Translations under genes and position numbers: made by a program | Shown here: positions 1 through 7,898 of the stretch, piece after piece | How positions within the stretch are numbered: position 1 is the first letter of the stretch | How the letters are laid out: each line of letters begins with the position of its first letter | Notes under the pieces: model-generated | Databases searched by the model: none | What the model was told of the DNA's origin: nothing | The model's input: only the letters and a program-made list of their open reading frames with translations | Source: Bacteroidales bacterium | GTDB lineage: Bacteria > Bacteroidota > Bacteroidia > Bacteroidales > JACABE01 | Assembly (NCBI GenBank): GCA_023251515.1 | Contig: JAHEYQ010000044.1 | Span: 1-39,032 of the forward strand | Length of the DNA stretch: 39,032 bases | Reading direction: 5' to 3'

Positions 1-69
1 TAAACGGGAATCATTAAGAAATCCAGTATAATCTGGATAAAATGATATTGGATTAATATTGTCTTTCAT
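1..69 (-). CDS. 5' end of an unidentified gene, cut by the window edge
   Basis: An ATG at 69-67 on the minus strand opens a frame that stays open for 23 codons to the window edge, beginning M-K-D-N-I-N-P-I-S-F-Y-P. A Bacteroidetes-type -7 element (TAATTTTG on the minus strand, plus positions 74-81) lies directly upstream, which would give a very short or absent leader. I do not recognise the product, and too little is present to assign a family. The frame is short enough to be open by chance; the placement of the -7 element is the main reason to list it. Confidence 0.4.
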   Translation of the reverse strand, partial: MKDNINPISFYPDYTGFLNDSRL

Positions 70-323
70 TCAGCAAAATTAATAATATTTGTGGGTACAC
101 AGTAGCTACCGGCAGGCAGGCGGCAAGCATTCAATAGTTTTAATTTTTAGCAAAATTGTGGTAAGCGATGATTTTTGCTTCTTTTTATCAGAAAAAGAAG
201 AAATATAAATTGTTTATAAACGTTTTTCTTATATGTTTTTTGTAAAACTGATTACAATAATCATATTTACCAATACGTTATCAAACAAAAAACATTTATA
301 AATCTTTTTAATAAATAAGTACA
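70..323. other. Intergenic region, no gene seen
   Basis: This AT-rich spacer lies between the divergent edge gene and the 324-1289 gene. It contains a short GC-rich patch near 105-128 with repeated GGCA units, and an AT-rich inverted repeat with 9-bp arms at 178-186 and 192-200 around a 5-nt loop. The repeat has no following T-run on either strand, so I do not call it a terminator. No clear TTG/TAnnTTTG promoter for the 324 gene was found. Confidence 0.4.
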
Positions 324-1289
324 ATGACTGAGCAATGGTTTTTTCTTTCAAATGTATTCCGCTTACTTGCCGACCGCAGTTTACAACAGTTTTTTAAATT
401 CAGCACTACACTGATTTCGCATCTTAATCATAGTACTGATGATTTGTTTTCGGCAGCTATGTATAATAAACTTCTACCCTATTTCGAGGAATTCGACCAC
501 GCATATAACTATAAATTTTCAAACAAAGCGAAACGCAAAGGCAATACAAAAAGACTTTATCAGCTACTAAAAGAAATGAGAAGCCAAAAAGTACATATTT
601 GGGATATTGGCGTTCAAACCGTTTTTATCAATTCAACGCCCGATTATATCAAAATATTTCCGCAGGGCTTAAGTCCGCTTTCGCTTCTACCAATAGAACA
701 ACGCATTATGTATCTGGGCAATGCCATCGAAATGCTTGCCGAATACACGCAACTGAATGCTGTTCGCAATGATATGATGCAGTTTTACGACATGCTTACA
801 CAGGCCCGCAGCACACAGGTGAGGCGCGACGGCAACCTCCGCGAATCGCGAAACGAAGTAATGCAGAAAGCCTATCTGTTGTCGAACGAAATTTATGGCG
901 TACTGGGCGAATTTATGACCTATTACAAAGACAACCCCAAACGTATCGAAGCATACTTCCCTGTAAATCTGCTTCGCAAAAAGAAATCGTACACAAAGCA
1001 AAGCATAGAAATACATCAGATTACGATAAACGAAAACGAAGCCAAAGAAGCTGGCTTTTCTTTCGGACCATACAACAAATTTAAGGTTAAAAACACCGGA
1101 ACAATTGCATTAAGTCTTTACTTTTTGCCCGACAAAGACGCAGCCAAACCCACAAAAGTAATACTGCTGCATGCCGGCAAATCAAAAACCATCAGCATAA
1201 AAACCCACGCCACCCTAAAAGATCGGTTTTTTATGATCGCAAACCTATCCGATAATCAAAAAGGCGAAGTGGAAATAGGGATGGTGTAG
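324..1289 (+). CDS. Hypothetical protein with C-terminal beta domain, paralogous to the right-edge gene
   Basis: This 321-residue protein has no signal peptide or membrane segment. Residues about 1-215 look helical, rich in Leu, Met, Tyr and charged residues. About 235-321 look like a compact beta domain, with phrases such as FKVKNTGTIALSLYFLP and ending EVEIGMV. That C-terminal part aligns with the truncated protein at 38827-39032: both have N-x-x/T-x-A-x-S at the start, an L-x-A-G-(K/E)-x-x-x-I repeat core and an E-V-E-(I/L)-x-(M/L)-V ending. The two are therefore likely members of one Bacteroidetes-restricted family. Codon use is visibly more GC-rich than in the DUF262-PIN genes that follow, so this gene belongs to the older chromosomal background. 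I do not recognise a function. The ATG at 324 is the first in frame. Confidence 0.75.
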   Translation: MTEQWFFLSNVFRLLADRSLQQFFKFSTTLISHLNHSTDDLFSAAMYNKLLPYFEEFDHAYNYKFSNKAKRKGNTKRLYQLLKEMRSQKVHIWDIGVQTVFINSTPDYIKIFPQGLSPLSLLPIEQRIMYLGNAIEMLAEYTQLNAVRNDMMQFYDMLTQARSTQVRRDGNLRESRNEVMQKAYLLSNEIYGVLGEFMTYYKDNPKRIEAYFPVNLLRKKKSYTKQSIEIHQITINENEAKEAGFSFGPYNKFKVKNTGTIALSLYFLPDKDAAKPTKVILLHAGKSKTISIKTHATLKDRFFMIANLSDNQKGEVEIGMV

Positions 1290-1329
1290 AGGGTTTGTTA
1301 AATATTGAAATATTTTAATAATAATTTGT

Positions 1330-1358
1330 TTGTAGTTAAAATAAAATATTTAATTTTG
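1330..1358 (+). promoter_or_regulatory. Probable Bacteroidetes-type promoter of the DUF262-PIN operon
   Basis: A TTG at 1330-1332 is followed by 18 nt and then TAATTTTG at 1351-1358, matching the Bacteroidetes -33/-7 pattern. Transcription would start near 1363-1365, leaving a leader of about 140 nt before the ATG at 1504. The 24 bases at 1335-1358 recur exactly at 5225-5248, upstream of the first propeller gene. Confidence 0.5.
1335..1358 (+). repeat. 24-bp direct repeat, left copy (with 5225-5248)
   Basis: These 24 bases, starting GTTAAAATAAAA and ending TTTAATTTTG, are identical to 5225-5248. The two copies bracket the DUF262-PIN genes and the TfoX_C gene. The sequence contains a -7 promoter element, so it may be a duplicated promoter or the edge of an inserted block. 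Confidence 0.6.
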
Positions 1359-1503
1359 GGATAAATTTAGGAATTGGATTGTATTAATACATCATATTAA
1401 ATAAATTAATCAAATTAAAGTGAAAATAATTAATATAATTAATATAATAAGATTTTAATTACAAAAATATAGTTTTTAAAAGTTATCACATAATAAATAT
1501 TTA

Positions 1504-3786
1504 ATGGAAACGAACGAAATATTTGAAAATTTAATAAAGATTGAACCAAAAGTAGTTTCAATTGAAACGTTATTTAATAACGAGGATACTTTAAAAAACA
1601 CTAAATATGATCCAGATTATCAAAGAAATTATGTTTGGAAGGATGATAAAGCAACTTATTTTATTGAAAGCATTTTATTAGGTACTGAAATTCCCCCAAT
1701 TATTTATTTTAGAAATGGTGAAAAAATTGAAATAATTGATGGTAGACAAAGATATCAAACAATTCTTAGATTCATTAAGGATGAATTTAAGCTTAATAGT
1801 TCTGGCCTTCATAAGTTAAATGAGCTAAAGATTGCATCAAAATATTTTAAAGATATTGGTGATCTTAGAGATGTTTTTTGGGATACAAAATTAAGAATTA
1901 TTGAATTTAGTTTTCATAGTAAATCTTCTTCAAATGAGGAAATGGAAGACATAGTAAAAAAAGAAATATTTAAAAGATATAATTCCGGCATTACTCCATT
2001 AAAACCAACAGAAATAGATAAGGCTTTTTATTTTGATGATGGTCTAAATACCTATATGCATGATAAGCTAAAAACTGATAAGGTTTTATTTGGTGAAATC
2101 TCAGACATATTTTATTTTGAGAAAAGCAATATTCAAGTATTGCTTAAAAAAATAAGACAATTATTGGTTCAACATAGAATACCGATAAAATATTATGCAA
2201 TAAAAAAAGATATTGTGATTTCTCAATATTACGAAATTCTTTCTGCTCAAATAGATGATGAAAATATAGACGATGTTTATTCTAAGTTTATTGAAAAGAT
2301 AAATATTTTAAAAAGGATTAAAAAAGAATTTTCTACAAAAAATTTCTTTTTTAACCGATTAGTTTCTGAATGTATATTTTGGGCTTTATCAATAATAGAA
2401 GACAATAAATACCTTTTAAAAAATTTAAATACTGAGTTCATTACGAATCTTGCTGTTTATATAAATGATAATAAGACAGCATTTGAAATGGACAGAAGTT
2501 CCTTTTCTAAAGAATTACAAAATAGATATCAAGTTACAGCAAACTTTTTCAATGCAAAATTGAATATTTCATTTGATAATTATATTCAAACTTCTCAAGA
2601 ATTTAAAAGCAAAAAAGACATACAAATAAAATCAGTTGAAAAGAAAGAAACAAGTTTTGATGATTTAAGAATAAATAAACCAGAACCATCTTCAATAACA
2701 ATTGTTGATATATGTCGCCAAATGGAAAAACAAAGATTTCTAATTCGGCCTCCATATCAAAGAGGTGAAGTTATTAATAGAAATAAATCTTCTGCTATAA
2801 TTGAAAGTATTTTATTAGGTATTAAACTGCCACCAATTTTTGTTTACAAAAGAGAAGATGGAGTATCTGAAGTATTAGATGGTCAACAAAGACTCTTATC
2901 AATATTAGGTTTCTTAAAAAGAGAATATCTAGACGAGAATAATAATAAACAGAAATCTTTGAAAAATGGGTATTCGTTAAGTTTAAAAAATGGGATACTG
3001 AAGAATTTGGATGGAGAGAATATTGATAAGTTAGATCCTGAATTAGTTAAAAAAATAAACAATTTCGATCTATGGATTATTGAAATTAATCACAGATACA
3101 ATAAAGATTTTGAACCAATAGATTTATTTTTAAGATTAAATAGTAAACCATATCCGATAAAAGAGAATACATTTGAGATGTGGAATTCTTATATTAATAA
3201 GGATATTATTGAAAACATTAAGTTAATTCTTAAAGATAACGAAGATTGGTTTTACTTTAGAAAGAACAATTCTAGAATGGAAAACGAAAATATTTATGCA
3301 GCTTTTGTTTATTTTCAGTATGAATTGAATAATGCTCTTAAATTAAAATCCAAAATTCAACCCTTGGAATATTATAAGATAGGGGATAAAATTAATTTTA
3401 GGATTAGGTCGAAAACCGAAATTACTAAAGTACTTGAGTCATCAAATATTAAAGATCAGATAATAATTGCTTGTAATGATTTAAAAACCGGGTTTATTCC
3501 TAAAGTTAAAAAAATAGTAGAAGATCATGATAATGATGGCGTTGAAATTTTGAATAAAAATATTGAATCTATTTTTAATGTATCCGTAACTGGAAAAAGA
3601 ACACAACAAAGTTTCTATGCTCTTTGGTATTTCTTATCTAAAATTCCCTATAATTCTATTAAATTAGATAAACTAGCTATTCGTTCTAGTTTAAAAGAAT
3701 TATTTTCAATTATGAGTATGATAAATAGTAAAGAAGAATTTGAAGATAATATAACAAGTTTTTGGGAAAAATATAATGTAGATTAA
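1504..3786 (+). CDS. Tandem DUF262 domain protein (candidate defence component)
   Basis: This 760-residue soluble protein carries two complete DUF262 (GmrS/ParB-like) domains. Copy 1 has YQR at 39-41, the nucleotide-site motif DGRQR at 79-83 and an F-K-R-Y-N-S-G motif at 156-162. Copy 2 has PYQR at 417-420, DGQQR at 459-463 and L-F-L-R-L-N-S at 541-547. Both share the phrase I-E-S-I-L-L-G after the first motif. In characterised DUF262 proteins such as GmrSD, this domain binds or hydrolyses nucleotides and is joined to a DUF1524 HNH nuclease. Here no His-Asn-His nuclease motif is visible; residues about 580-760 are helical and unassigned. The PIN-like gene starts one base after the stop, so a nuclease may be supplied in trans. 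The AT content is extreme compared with the flanking 324 gene, which suggests acquisition. Family assignment is confident; a defence role is inferred. Confidence 0.85.
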   Translation: METNEIFENLIKIEPKVVSIETLFNNEDTLKNTKYDPDYQRNYVWKDDKATYFIESILLGTEIPPIIYFRNGEKIEIIDGRQRYQTILRFIKDEFKLNSSGLHKLNELKIASKYFKDIGDLRDVFWDTKLRIIEFSFHSKSSSNEEMEDIVKKEIFKRYNSGITPLKPTEIDKAFYFDDGLNTYMHDKLKTDKVLFGEISDIFYFEKSNIQVLLKKIRQLLVQHRIPIKYYAIKKDIVISQYYEILSAQIDDENIDDVYSKFIEKINILKRIKKEFSTKNFFFNRLVSECIFWALSIIEDNKYLLKNLNTEFITNLAVYINDNKTAFEMDRSSFSKELQNRYQVTANFFNAKLNISFDNYIQTSQEFKSKKDIQIKSVEKKETSFDDLRINKPEPSSITIVDICRQMEKQRFLIRPPYQRGEVINRNKSSAIIESILLGIKLPPIFVYKREDGVSEVLDGQQRLLSILGFLKREYLDENNNKQKSLKNGYSLSLKNGILKNLDGENIDKLDPELVKKINNFDLWIIEINHRYNKDFEPIDLFLRLNSKPYPIKENTFEMWNSYINKDIIENIKLILKDNEDWFYFRKNNSRMENENIYAAFVYFQYELNNALKLKSKIQPLEYYKIGDKINFRIRSKTEITKVLESSNIKDQIIIACNDLKTGFIPKVKKIVEDHDNDGVEILNKNIESIFNVSVTGKRTQQSFYALWYFLSKIPYNSIKLDKLAIRSSLKELFSIMSMINSKEEFEDNITSFWEKYNVD

Positions 3787-3787
3787 A

Positions 3788-4888
3788 ATGAAAAGAACTT
3801 TTTTAGAATATAACCCTCTTGAAAGAGAAATTATAGAAAACCTTTGGGAAAAAGCAATTTTCGTTTTTGACACTAATATTATTTTAAATTTATATAGGTA
3901 TTCTGATGAAACTTCAAAGAAATTCCTTGAGACTATCAATGAGCTTAAGGAGCGCGTTTGGCTACCACACCAAGTAGGTTTAGAGTTCAACAGAAAGCGA
4001 TTGTCTGTAATTAGTGACCAAAGAAAACTTTACGAAGATTTTGAAAAAAAATTTAATGAGATTCTTAATGAGATAGAAAATAAACACAGAAATCCATTTT
4101 TATCAGAATCTCTATATAAAAAATTACTTTTACTTAAAATTGATTTGAAACATGAGATTGATAACAAAATTAAAGTATATGAAGAAAGTTTAATTAATGA
4201 CTTACTTTTAGTTAAAATAAATAATGTGTTTGAGGGGAAAATAGGTAATTGTTTTAAGCCCGGAGAATTAAAACAACTATACATTGATGGAGTGAAAAGA
4301 TATAATGATAAAATACCTCCAGGCTACTGTGATATAAAAAAACCTGAAAATGAAAGATATGGTGATCTAGTACTTTGGAAGCAGATAATCTCAAAATCAA
4401 AAGATTCTAAACTTGATGTTATTTTCATATTAGATGATCGGAAAGAAGACTGGTGGCTTGAGCATCAAGGAAAAACGATATCTCCAAGACCAGAATTATT
4501 AAAAGAATTTAAAGTTGAAACTGAAATGAATTGTCATTTTTATAAACCTTTTCAATTTTTAGAATATTCAAATGAATATTTAGGCAAAACTATAAAAGAT
4601 GAAATTATTGATGAAGTCAAAAACTATACACCTGAAACAATTAAAAATGATAACTTTATTCAAATTAATTTAACACTACAATGTGAAATTTCAAATTTAA
4701 ATATATTAATTAATGATTTGAAAAATGCGGGTTATAATGTTTACATTGAATTTAATAATCTTAATGATTTACATGATGTATTTATTGTATTACCAAATAT
4801 TCCAGATTTAGAAAGACGTTTAACTTCAAAATATCTTTCTAATTTGGTAGATTATGGTATAAATTTGATTCGCATTATAAAAAAATAA
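3788..4888 (+). CDS. PIN-like domain nuclease (PIN_8 type) paired with DUF262 protein
   Basis: This 366-residue protein has a PIN-type nuclease domain. The visible acidic residues are D28 in V-F-D-T-N, E66 in V-G-L-E-F-N, D193 in Y-G-D-L-V-L-W, and D216/D217 in I-L-D-D-R-K-E-D-W-W. The G-D-L-x-L-W and D-D-x-K-E-D-W-W phrases are typical of the long PIN_8 group, which has a helical insert (about 75-175) between the N-terminal and C-terminal catalytic parts. PIN domains are metal-dependent nucleases, usually acting on RNA. Residues about 285-366 form a separate small alpha/beta domain of unknown role that could bind a ligand or partner. It begins one base after the DUF262 stop codon, so the two are almost certainly co-transcribed and probably act together. 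No antitoxin-like small gene accompanies them. Confidence 0.83.
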   Translation: MKRTFLEYNPLEREIIENLWEKAIFVFDTNIILNLYRYSDETSKKFLETINELKERVWLPHQVGLEFNRKRLSVISDQRKLYEDFEKKFNEILNEIENKHRNPFLSESLYKKLLLLKIDLKHEIDNKIKVYEESLINDLLLVKINNVFEGKIGNCFKPGELKQLYIDGVKRYNDKIPPGYCDIKKPENERYGDLVLWKQIISKSKDSKLDVIFILDDRKEDWWLEHQGKTISPRPELLKEFKVETEMNCHFYKPFQFLEYSNEYLGKTIKDEIIDEVKNYTPETIKNDNFIQINLTLQCEISNLNILINDLKNAGYNVYIEFNNLNDLHDVFIVLPNIPDLERRLTSKYLSNLVDYGINLIRIIKK

Positions 4889-4927
4889 TTATTTATATTG
4901 GAATTTAAATAAGATAACTATAAAACA

Positions 4928-5188
4928 ATGTCCCAACTCACCAATTTACCCAATATAGGCGAAGTACTTGCAGCAAAACTACAGCAGGCAGGTATTAATA
5001 ACGAACAGCAACTAAAAGAATGTGGCAGCGAAAATGCAATAATAAAACTAGCCACCATAACAAACAACGATGTTTGTATATGCTCGCTTTATGCAATAGA
5101 AGGAGCCATACAGGGCATCCGCTGGCATAAGCTGGATAAATTCCGCAAACAAGAGCTAAAAGAGTTTTATCATCAGCTGATGAAATAA
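4928..5188 (+). CDS. Stand-alone TfoX C-terminal domain protein
   Basis: This 86-residue protein matches the TfoX/Sxy C-terminal domain: L-P-N-I-G-x-x-L-A-x-K-L at residues 7-18 is a helix-hairpin-helix-like start, followed by the C-x-L-Y-A-I-E-G-A-I-x-G core and R-W-H-K-L near 73. The N-terminal TfoX domain, present in the proteobacterial competence regulators, is absent, as is usual for small Bacteroidetes members, so a competence role should not be assumed. It lies 39 nt after the PIN gene and 83 nt before the first propeller gene. Three decayed copies of its 3' half lie at 11586-11697, 16537-16645 and 18094-18210, next to the other propeller genes, so it belongs historically with them rather than with DUF262-PIN. 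Confidence 0.8.
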   Translation: MSQLTNLPNIGEVLAAKLQQAGINNEQQLKECGSENAIIKLATITNNDVCICSLYAIEGAIQGIRWHKLDKFRKQELKEFYHQLMK

Positions 5189-5224
5189 TTATACATCAAA
5201 ATATTTTTTCATATATATCTATAT

Positions 5225-5248
5225 GTTAAAATAAAATATTTAATTTTG
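5225..5248 (+). promoter_or_regulatory. 24-bp direct repeat, right copy, with -7 element for the first propeller gene
   Basis: This is the exact copy of 1335-1358. TAATTTTG at 5241-5248 is a good -7 element 24 nt upstream of the ATG at 5272, giving a short leader. No TTG lies at the expected -33 position, so the promoter may be weak or need an activator. Confidence 0.45.
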
Positions 5249-5271
5249 AACACAATATAAAATCAAATGAT

Positions 5272-7887
5272 ATGAAAAAAATACTCGTTTTATTAGTTGC
5301 AATACTTATGGCAAATATTGCAAATGCGCAATGGCAACAAACAAGCGGCCCCGGAGGTGGTCCTATTAATTGTTTTGCCGGAAGTGGCAACAATATTTAT
5401 GCAGGTACAAATGGAGGAATCTATTTATCAACAAATAACGGTGCAAACTGGACAGCAATTAATAATGTATTAACACAAAAAAACATATTATCATTAGCAA
5501 TAAGTGGAAATACTATTTTTTCAGGTTCAGCTTATAATTATTACTCAGGAACGAGTGGAGCTATTCAGGTATCATATGATAATGGAAATAACTGGACTCC
5601 ATCAAATAATGGTATTTTACCATATTCAGAAATTCGGGCATTTGCTATAAAAGATAGTAATGTTTATGCATGCTCAAGTAATAGTTTGTATTTATCAACA
5701 AATTTGGGGAATTCATGGAATTTACTTATTGTTGATACATCATATAATTTTAATGATTTCCAAACAATAATTATAAAGGATAGTTCTGTTTTTTTAGCCA
5801 GTTATAATCGCTTATATAAATCAACAAATAACGGTGCAACATGGTCTTTGATTAATAATGGATTATTAAATATAGAAGTAACTTCATTTGCAATAAAAGA
5901 TTCGAATATATATGCAGGCACTCGTGATGGTATTTATATGTCGGCAAACAATGGAGATTCATGGACTGCGATGAATAATGGGTTTCAAACTAATGATTAT
6001 TATATTTATACATTAACAGTGAGTGGCAACAGTATTTTGGCAAGTACACAAGGTGGTATATACCGATCAACAGATAATGCTAATACATGGACTTTAGTAA
6101 ATGCAAATTTATTATATAATAATATTAATACAATGTATTCAAATGGAAATAATATATTTGCTGGTAGCTACAATGGAGTTTATCTGTCAACAGACAACGG
6201 TAATAATTGGAATATGGTTAACCACGGGATTGCAAATTCATTTATTAATAATTTAACTGTAAATGAGAACAAAATATATGCAAGCACTAATAAAGGATTA
6301 TTTGTTTCTAATGATAATGGAAATAACTGGACTGATTTATATATAATGGATCATTTATATACAATAGGTGTAGCTGATAGCAGTATATTTGTTCAACATA
6401 CTTATACTGAAATCCATCATCCGTTCAATACTTATAATACACTTTATTTATCTACAGACAATGGAAATAGCTGGACTGCCCAAAATTTTTTATTTAACTG
6501 TATGTATGCATTTGTAAAAAAAGGCAATAATTATTATGCTGCAACAAACAATGGAGTATATCAATTAATTAAAAATGGGAATAATTGGACAGCTGTGAAT
6601 ATTGGATTATTAAGTGTTTTTGTAAATTCTCTCATTGTTAATGGAAACACTATTTTTGCATACTCCTATAATAATGGTATTTTTAAAACAACAAATAATG
6701 GTGTCAGCTGGACACCAGTTACTATTGGAAATTCAAATTCAGAAATCACTTCATTTGCTAAAAACAATAATAGCATTTTTGCAGCAACTTCTTATAATTA
6801 TATAAACCAAACATGTGAGGGTATTTACAGATCTAACAATAATGGAAATACATGGATTGCTGTTAACAATGGATTACCCGATTCAACAAGTTTTAATCTG
6901 TATTCAATAAATGGTAAAGCTATATTTGCTTCAACAAATAATGCATTGTATTTATCAAATAACAATGGAGATAGCTGGGACTCTGTGAGCTTAGGTATGC
7001 TTTCAAATATCAACATCAGTACTATTGCATTAAATGACAGTTTAATATTTGCCGGAACCAGCAGAAATTATAATAGTTCCGGTTATGGTGTTTGGAAACG
7101 TAAATTATCGGATATATTATTGCCAGATAGTGCAAATGTAATTTCAGGGCAAGCAAACGTTTGCAAATCACTGAATACTATAAATTATACAGTAAATCCT
7201 ATTTCATATGCAACTTCATATATTTGGACATTACCATCAGGTGAAATTGATACAACAATTACTAATTCTATCACAATAAGCTTTGATTCGACTTCTTCCT
7301 CTGGTTATATAAAAGCAAAAGGTTTAAATATCTGCGGATCGGGAGGTGAGATTAGCAAATTTATTAATGTTTATAATTCACCTGATATCCCAACTATTAT
7401 CGGATTGTCAAATCTGCAACCCTTTACTACAAGTATTTATTCAGTAAATGAGCAAATGGGTAAAACATACCATTGGACAGTTACAAACGGGAATATATTA
7501 AACGGATTAGGTACTAATTTTATTAATGTACAATGGGGAAATACAGGAATTGGACAACTAAATATCATTGTATCTGACAGCAGTTTTCCTTATTGTTCAT
7601 CAGCTACAACTTTAAATATTAATATAGGGAATATCGGAATTGAAACATTAGAAGGTAACAAAGTGGTAAATATTTTTCCAAACCCTGCTATTGGAAGTAT
7701 TAATATTGAAACAAATTACAAAACAGAATTAAATTATGAAATTTTAAATTTGCTAGGTAAAAGTATTGCTTTTTCATCTTTTAATGAGAAAACAAATATA
7801 GATATATCTTATTATCCGAAAGGAATTTACTTTATTAAAATTATTTCCGATAAACAAACTTTAATTAAGAAATTTATAAAAGAATAA
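5272..7887 (+). CDS. Secreted Asp-box (BNR) propeller protein with PKD-like domains and type IX sorting domain
   Basis: This 871-residue protein has a signal peptide at 1-20 ending A-N-A-Q. About thirteen Asp-box units follow (residues about 25-620). Each is roughly 35-50 residues: an I-Y-A-G-T-type strand, then S-x-(D/N)-N-G-x-x-W-T. This is the pattern of sortilin/Ycf48-like beta-propellers. Residues about 625-790 hold PKD/Ig-like modules (W-T-L-P-S-G; V-Q-W-G-N-T-G). The last 75 residues are a type IX secretion C-terminal domain with I-F-P-N-P-A and K-G-I-Y-F-I-K. The protein is predicted to cross the outer membrane and be displayed or released; its ligand is unknown. It is first in a run of three propeller genes, and the next begins 11 nt later. 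Its Asp-box count is about twice the six seen in each paralogue, so internal duplication of a propeller is possible. Confidence 0.85.
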   Translation: MKKILVLLVAILMANIANAQWQQTSGPGGGPINCFAGSGNNIYAGTNGGIYLSTNNGANWTAINNVLTQKNILSLAISGNTIFSGSAYNYYSGTSGAIQVSYDNGNNWTPSNNGILPYSEIRAFAIKDSNVYACSSNSLYLSTNLGNSWNLLIVDTSYNFNDFQTIIIKDSSVFLASYNRLYKSTNNGATWSLINNGLLNIEVTSFAIKDSNIYAGTRDGIYMSANNGDSWTAMNNGFQTNDYYIYTLTVSGNSILASTQGGIYRSTDNANTWTLVNANLLYNNINTMYSNGNNIFAGSYNGVYLSTDNGNNWNMVNHGIANSFINNLTVNENKIYASTNKGLFVSNDNGNNWTDLYIMDHLYTIGVADSSIFVQHTYTEIHHPFNTYNTLYLSTDNGNSWTAQNFLFNCMYAFVKKGNNYYAATNNGVYQLIKNGNNWTAVNIGLLSVFVNSLIVNGNTIFAYSYNNGIFKTTNNGVSWTPVTIGNSNSEITSFAKNNNSIFAATSYNYINQTCEGIYRSNNNGNTWIAVNNGLPDSTSFNLYSINGKAIFASTNNALYLSNNNGDSWDSVSLGMLSNINISTIALNDSLIFAGTSRNYNSSGYGVWKRKLSDILLPDSANVISGQANVCKSLNTINYTVNPISYATSYIWTLPSGEIDTTITNSITISFDSTSSSGYIKAKGLNICGSGGEISKFINVYNSPDIPTIIGLSNLQPFTTSIYSVNEQMGKTYHWTVTNGNILNGLGTNFINVQWGNTGIGQLNIIVSDSSFPYCSSATTLNINIGNIGIETLEGNKVVNIFPNPAIGSINIETNYKTELNYEILNLLGKSIAFSSFNEKTNIDISYYPKGIYFIKIISDKQTLIKKFIKE

Positions 7888-7898
7888 AAACAATAATT

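Noticed and set aside
178..200. Terminator for the left-edge gene
   Set aside because: The 9-bp arms are almost pure A/T, have no T-run after the stem, and lie upstream rather than downstream of the edge gene.
687..1016. Antisense open frame inside the 324-1289 gene
   Set aside because: No protein features; it is explained as the shadow of the real gene on the other strand. The same applies to other short frames opposite the catalase, barrel, gyrB and TPR genes.
1504..3786. Calling this a GmrSD type IV restriction enzyme
   Set aside because: Only DUF262 motifs are present; the DUF1524 His-Asn-His nuclease part is not visible, and the nuclease partner is of PIN type.
4928..5188. Competence regulator TfoX/Sxy
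   Set aside because: Only the C-terminal domain is present; the N-terminal domain needed for that role in proteobacteria is missing.
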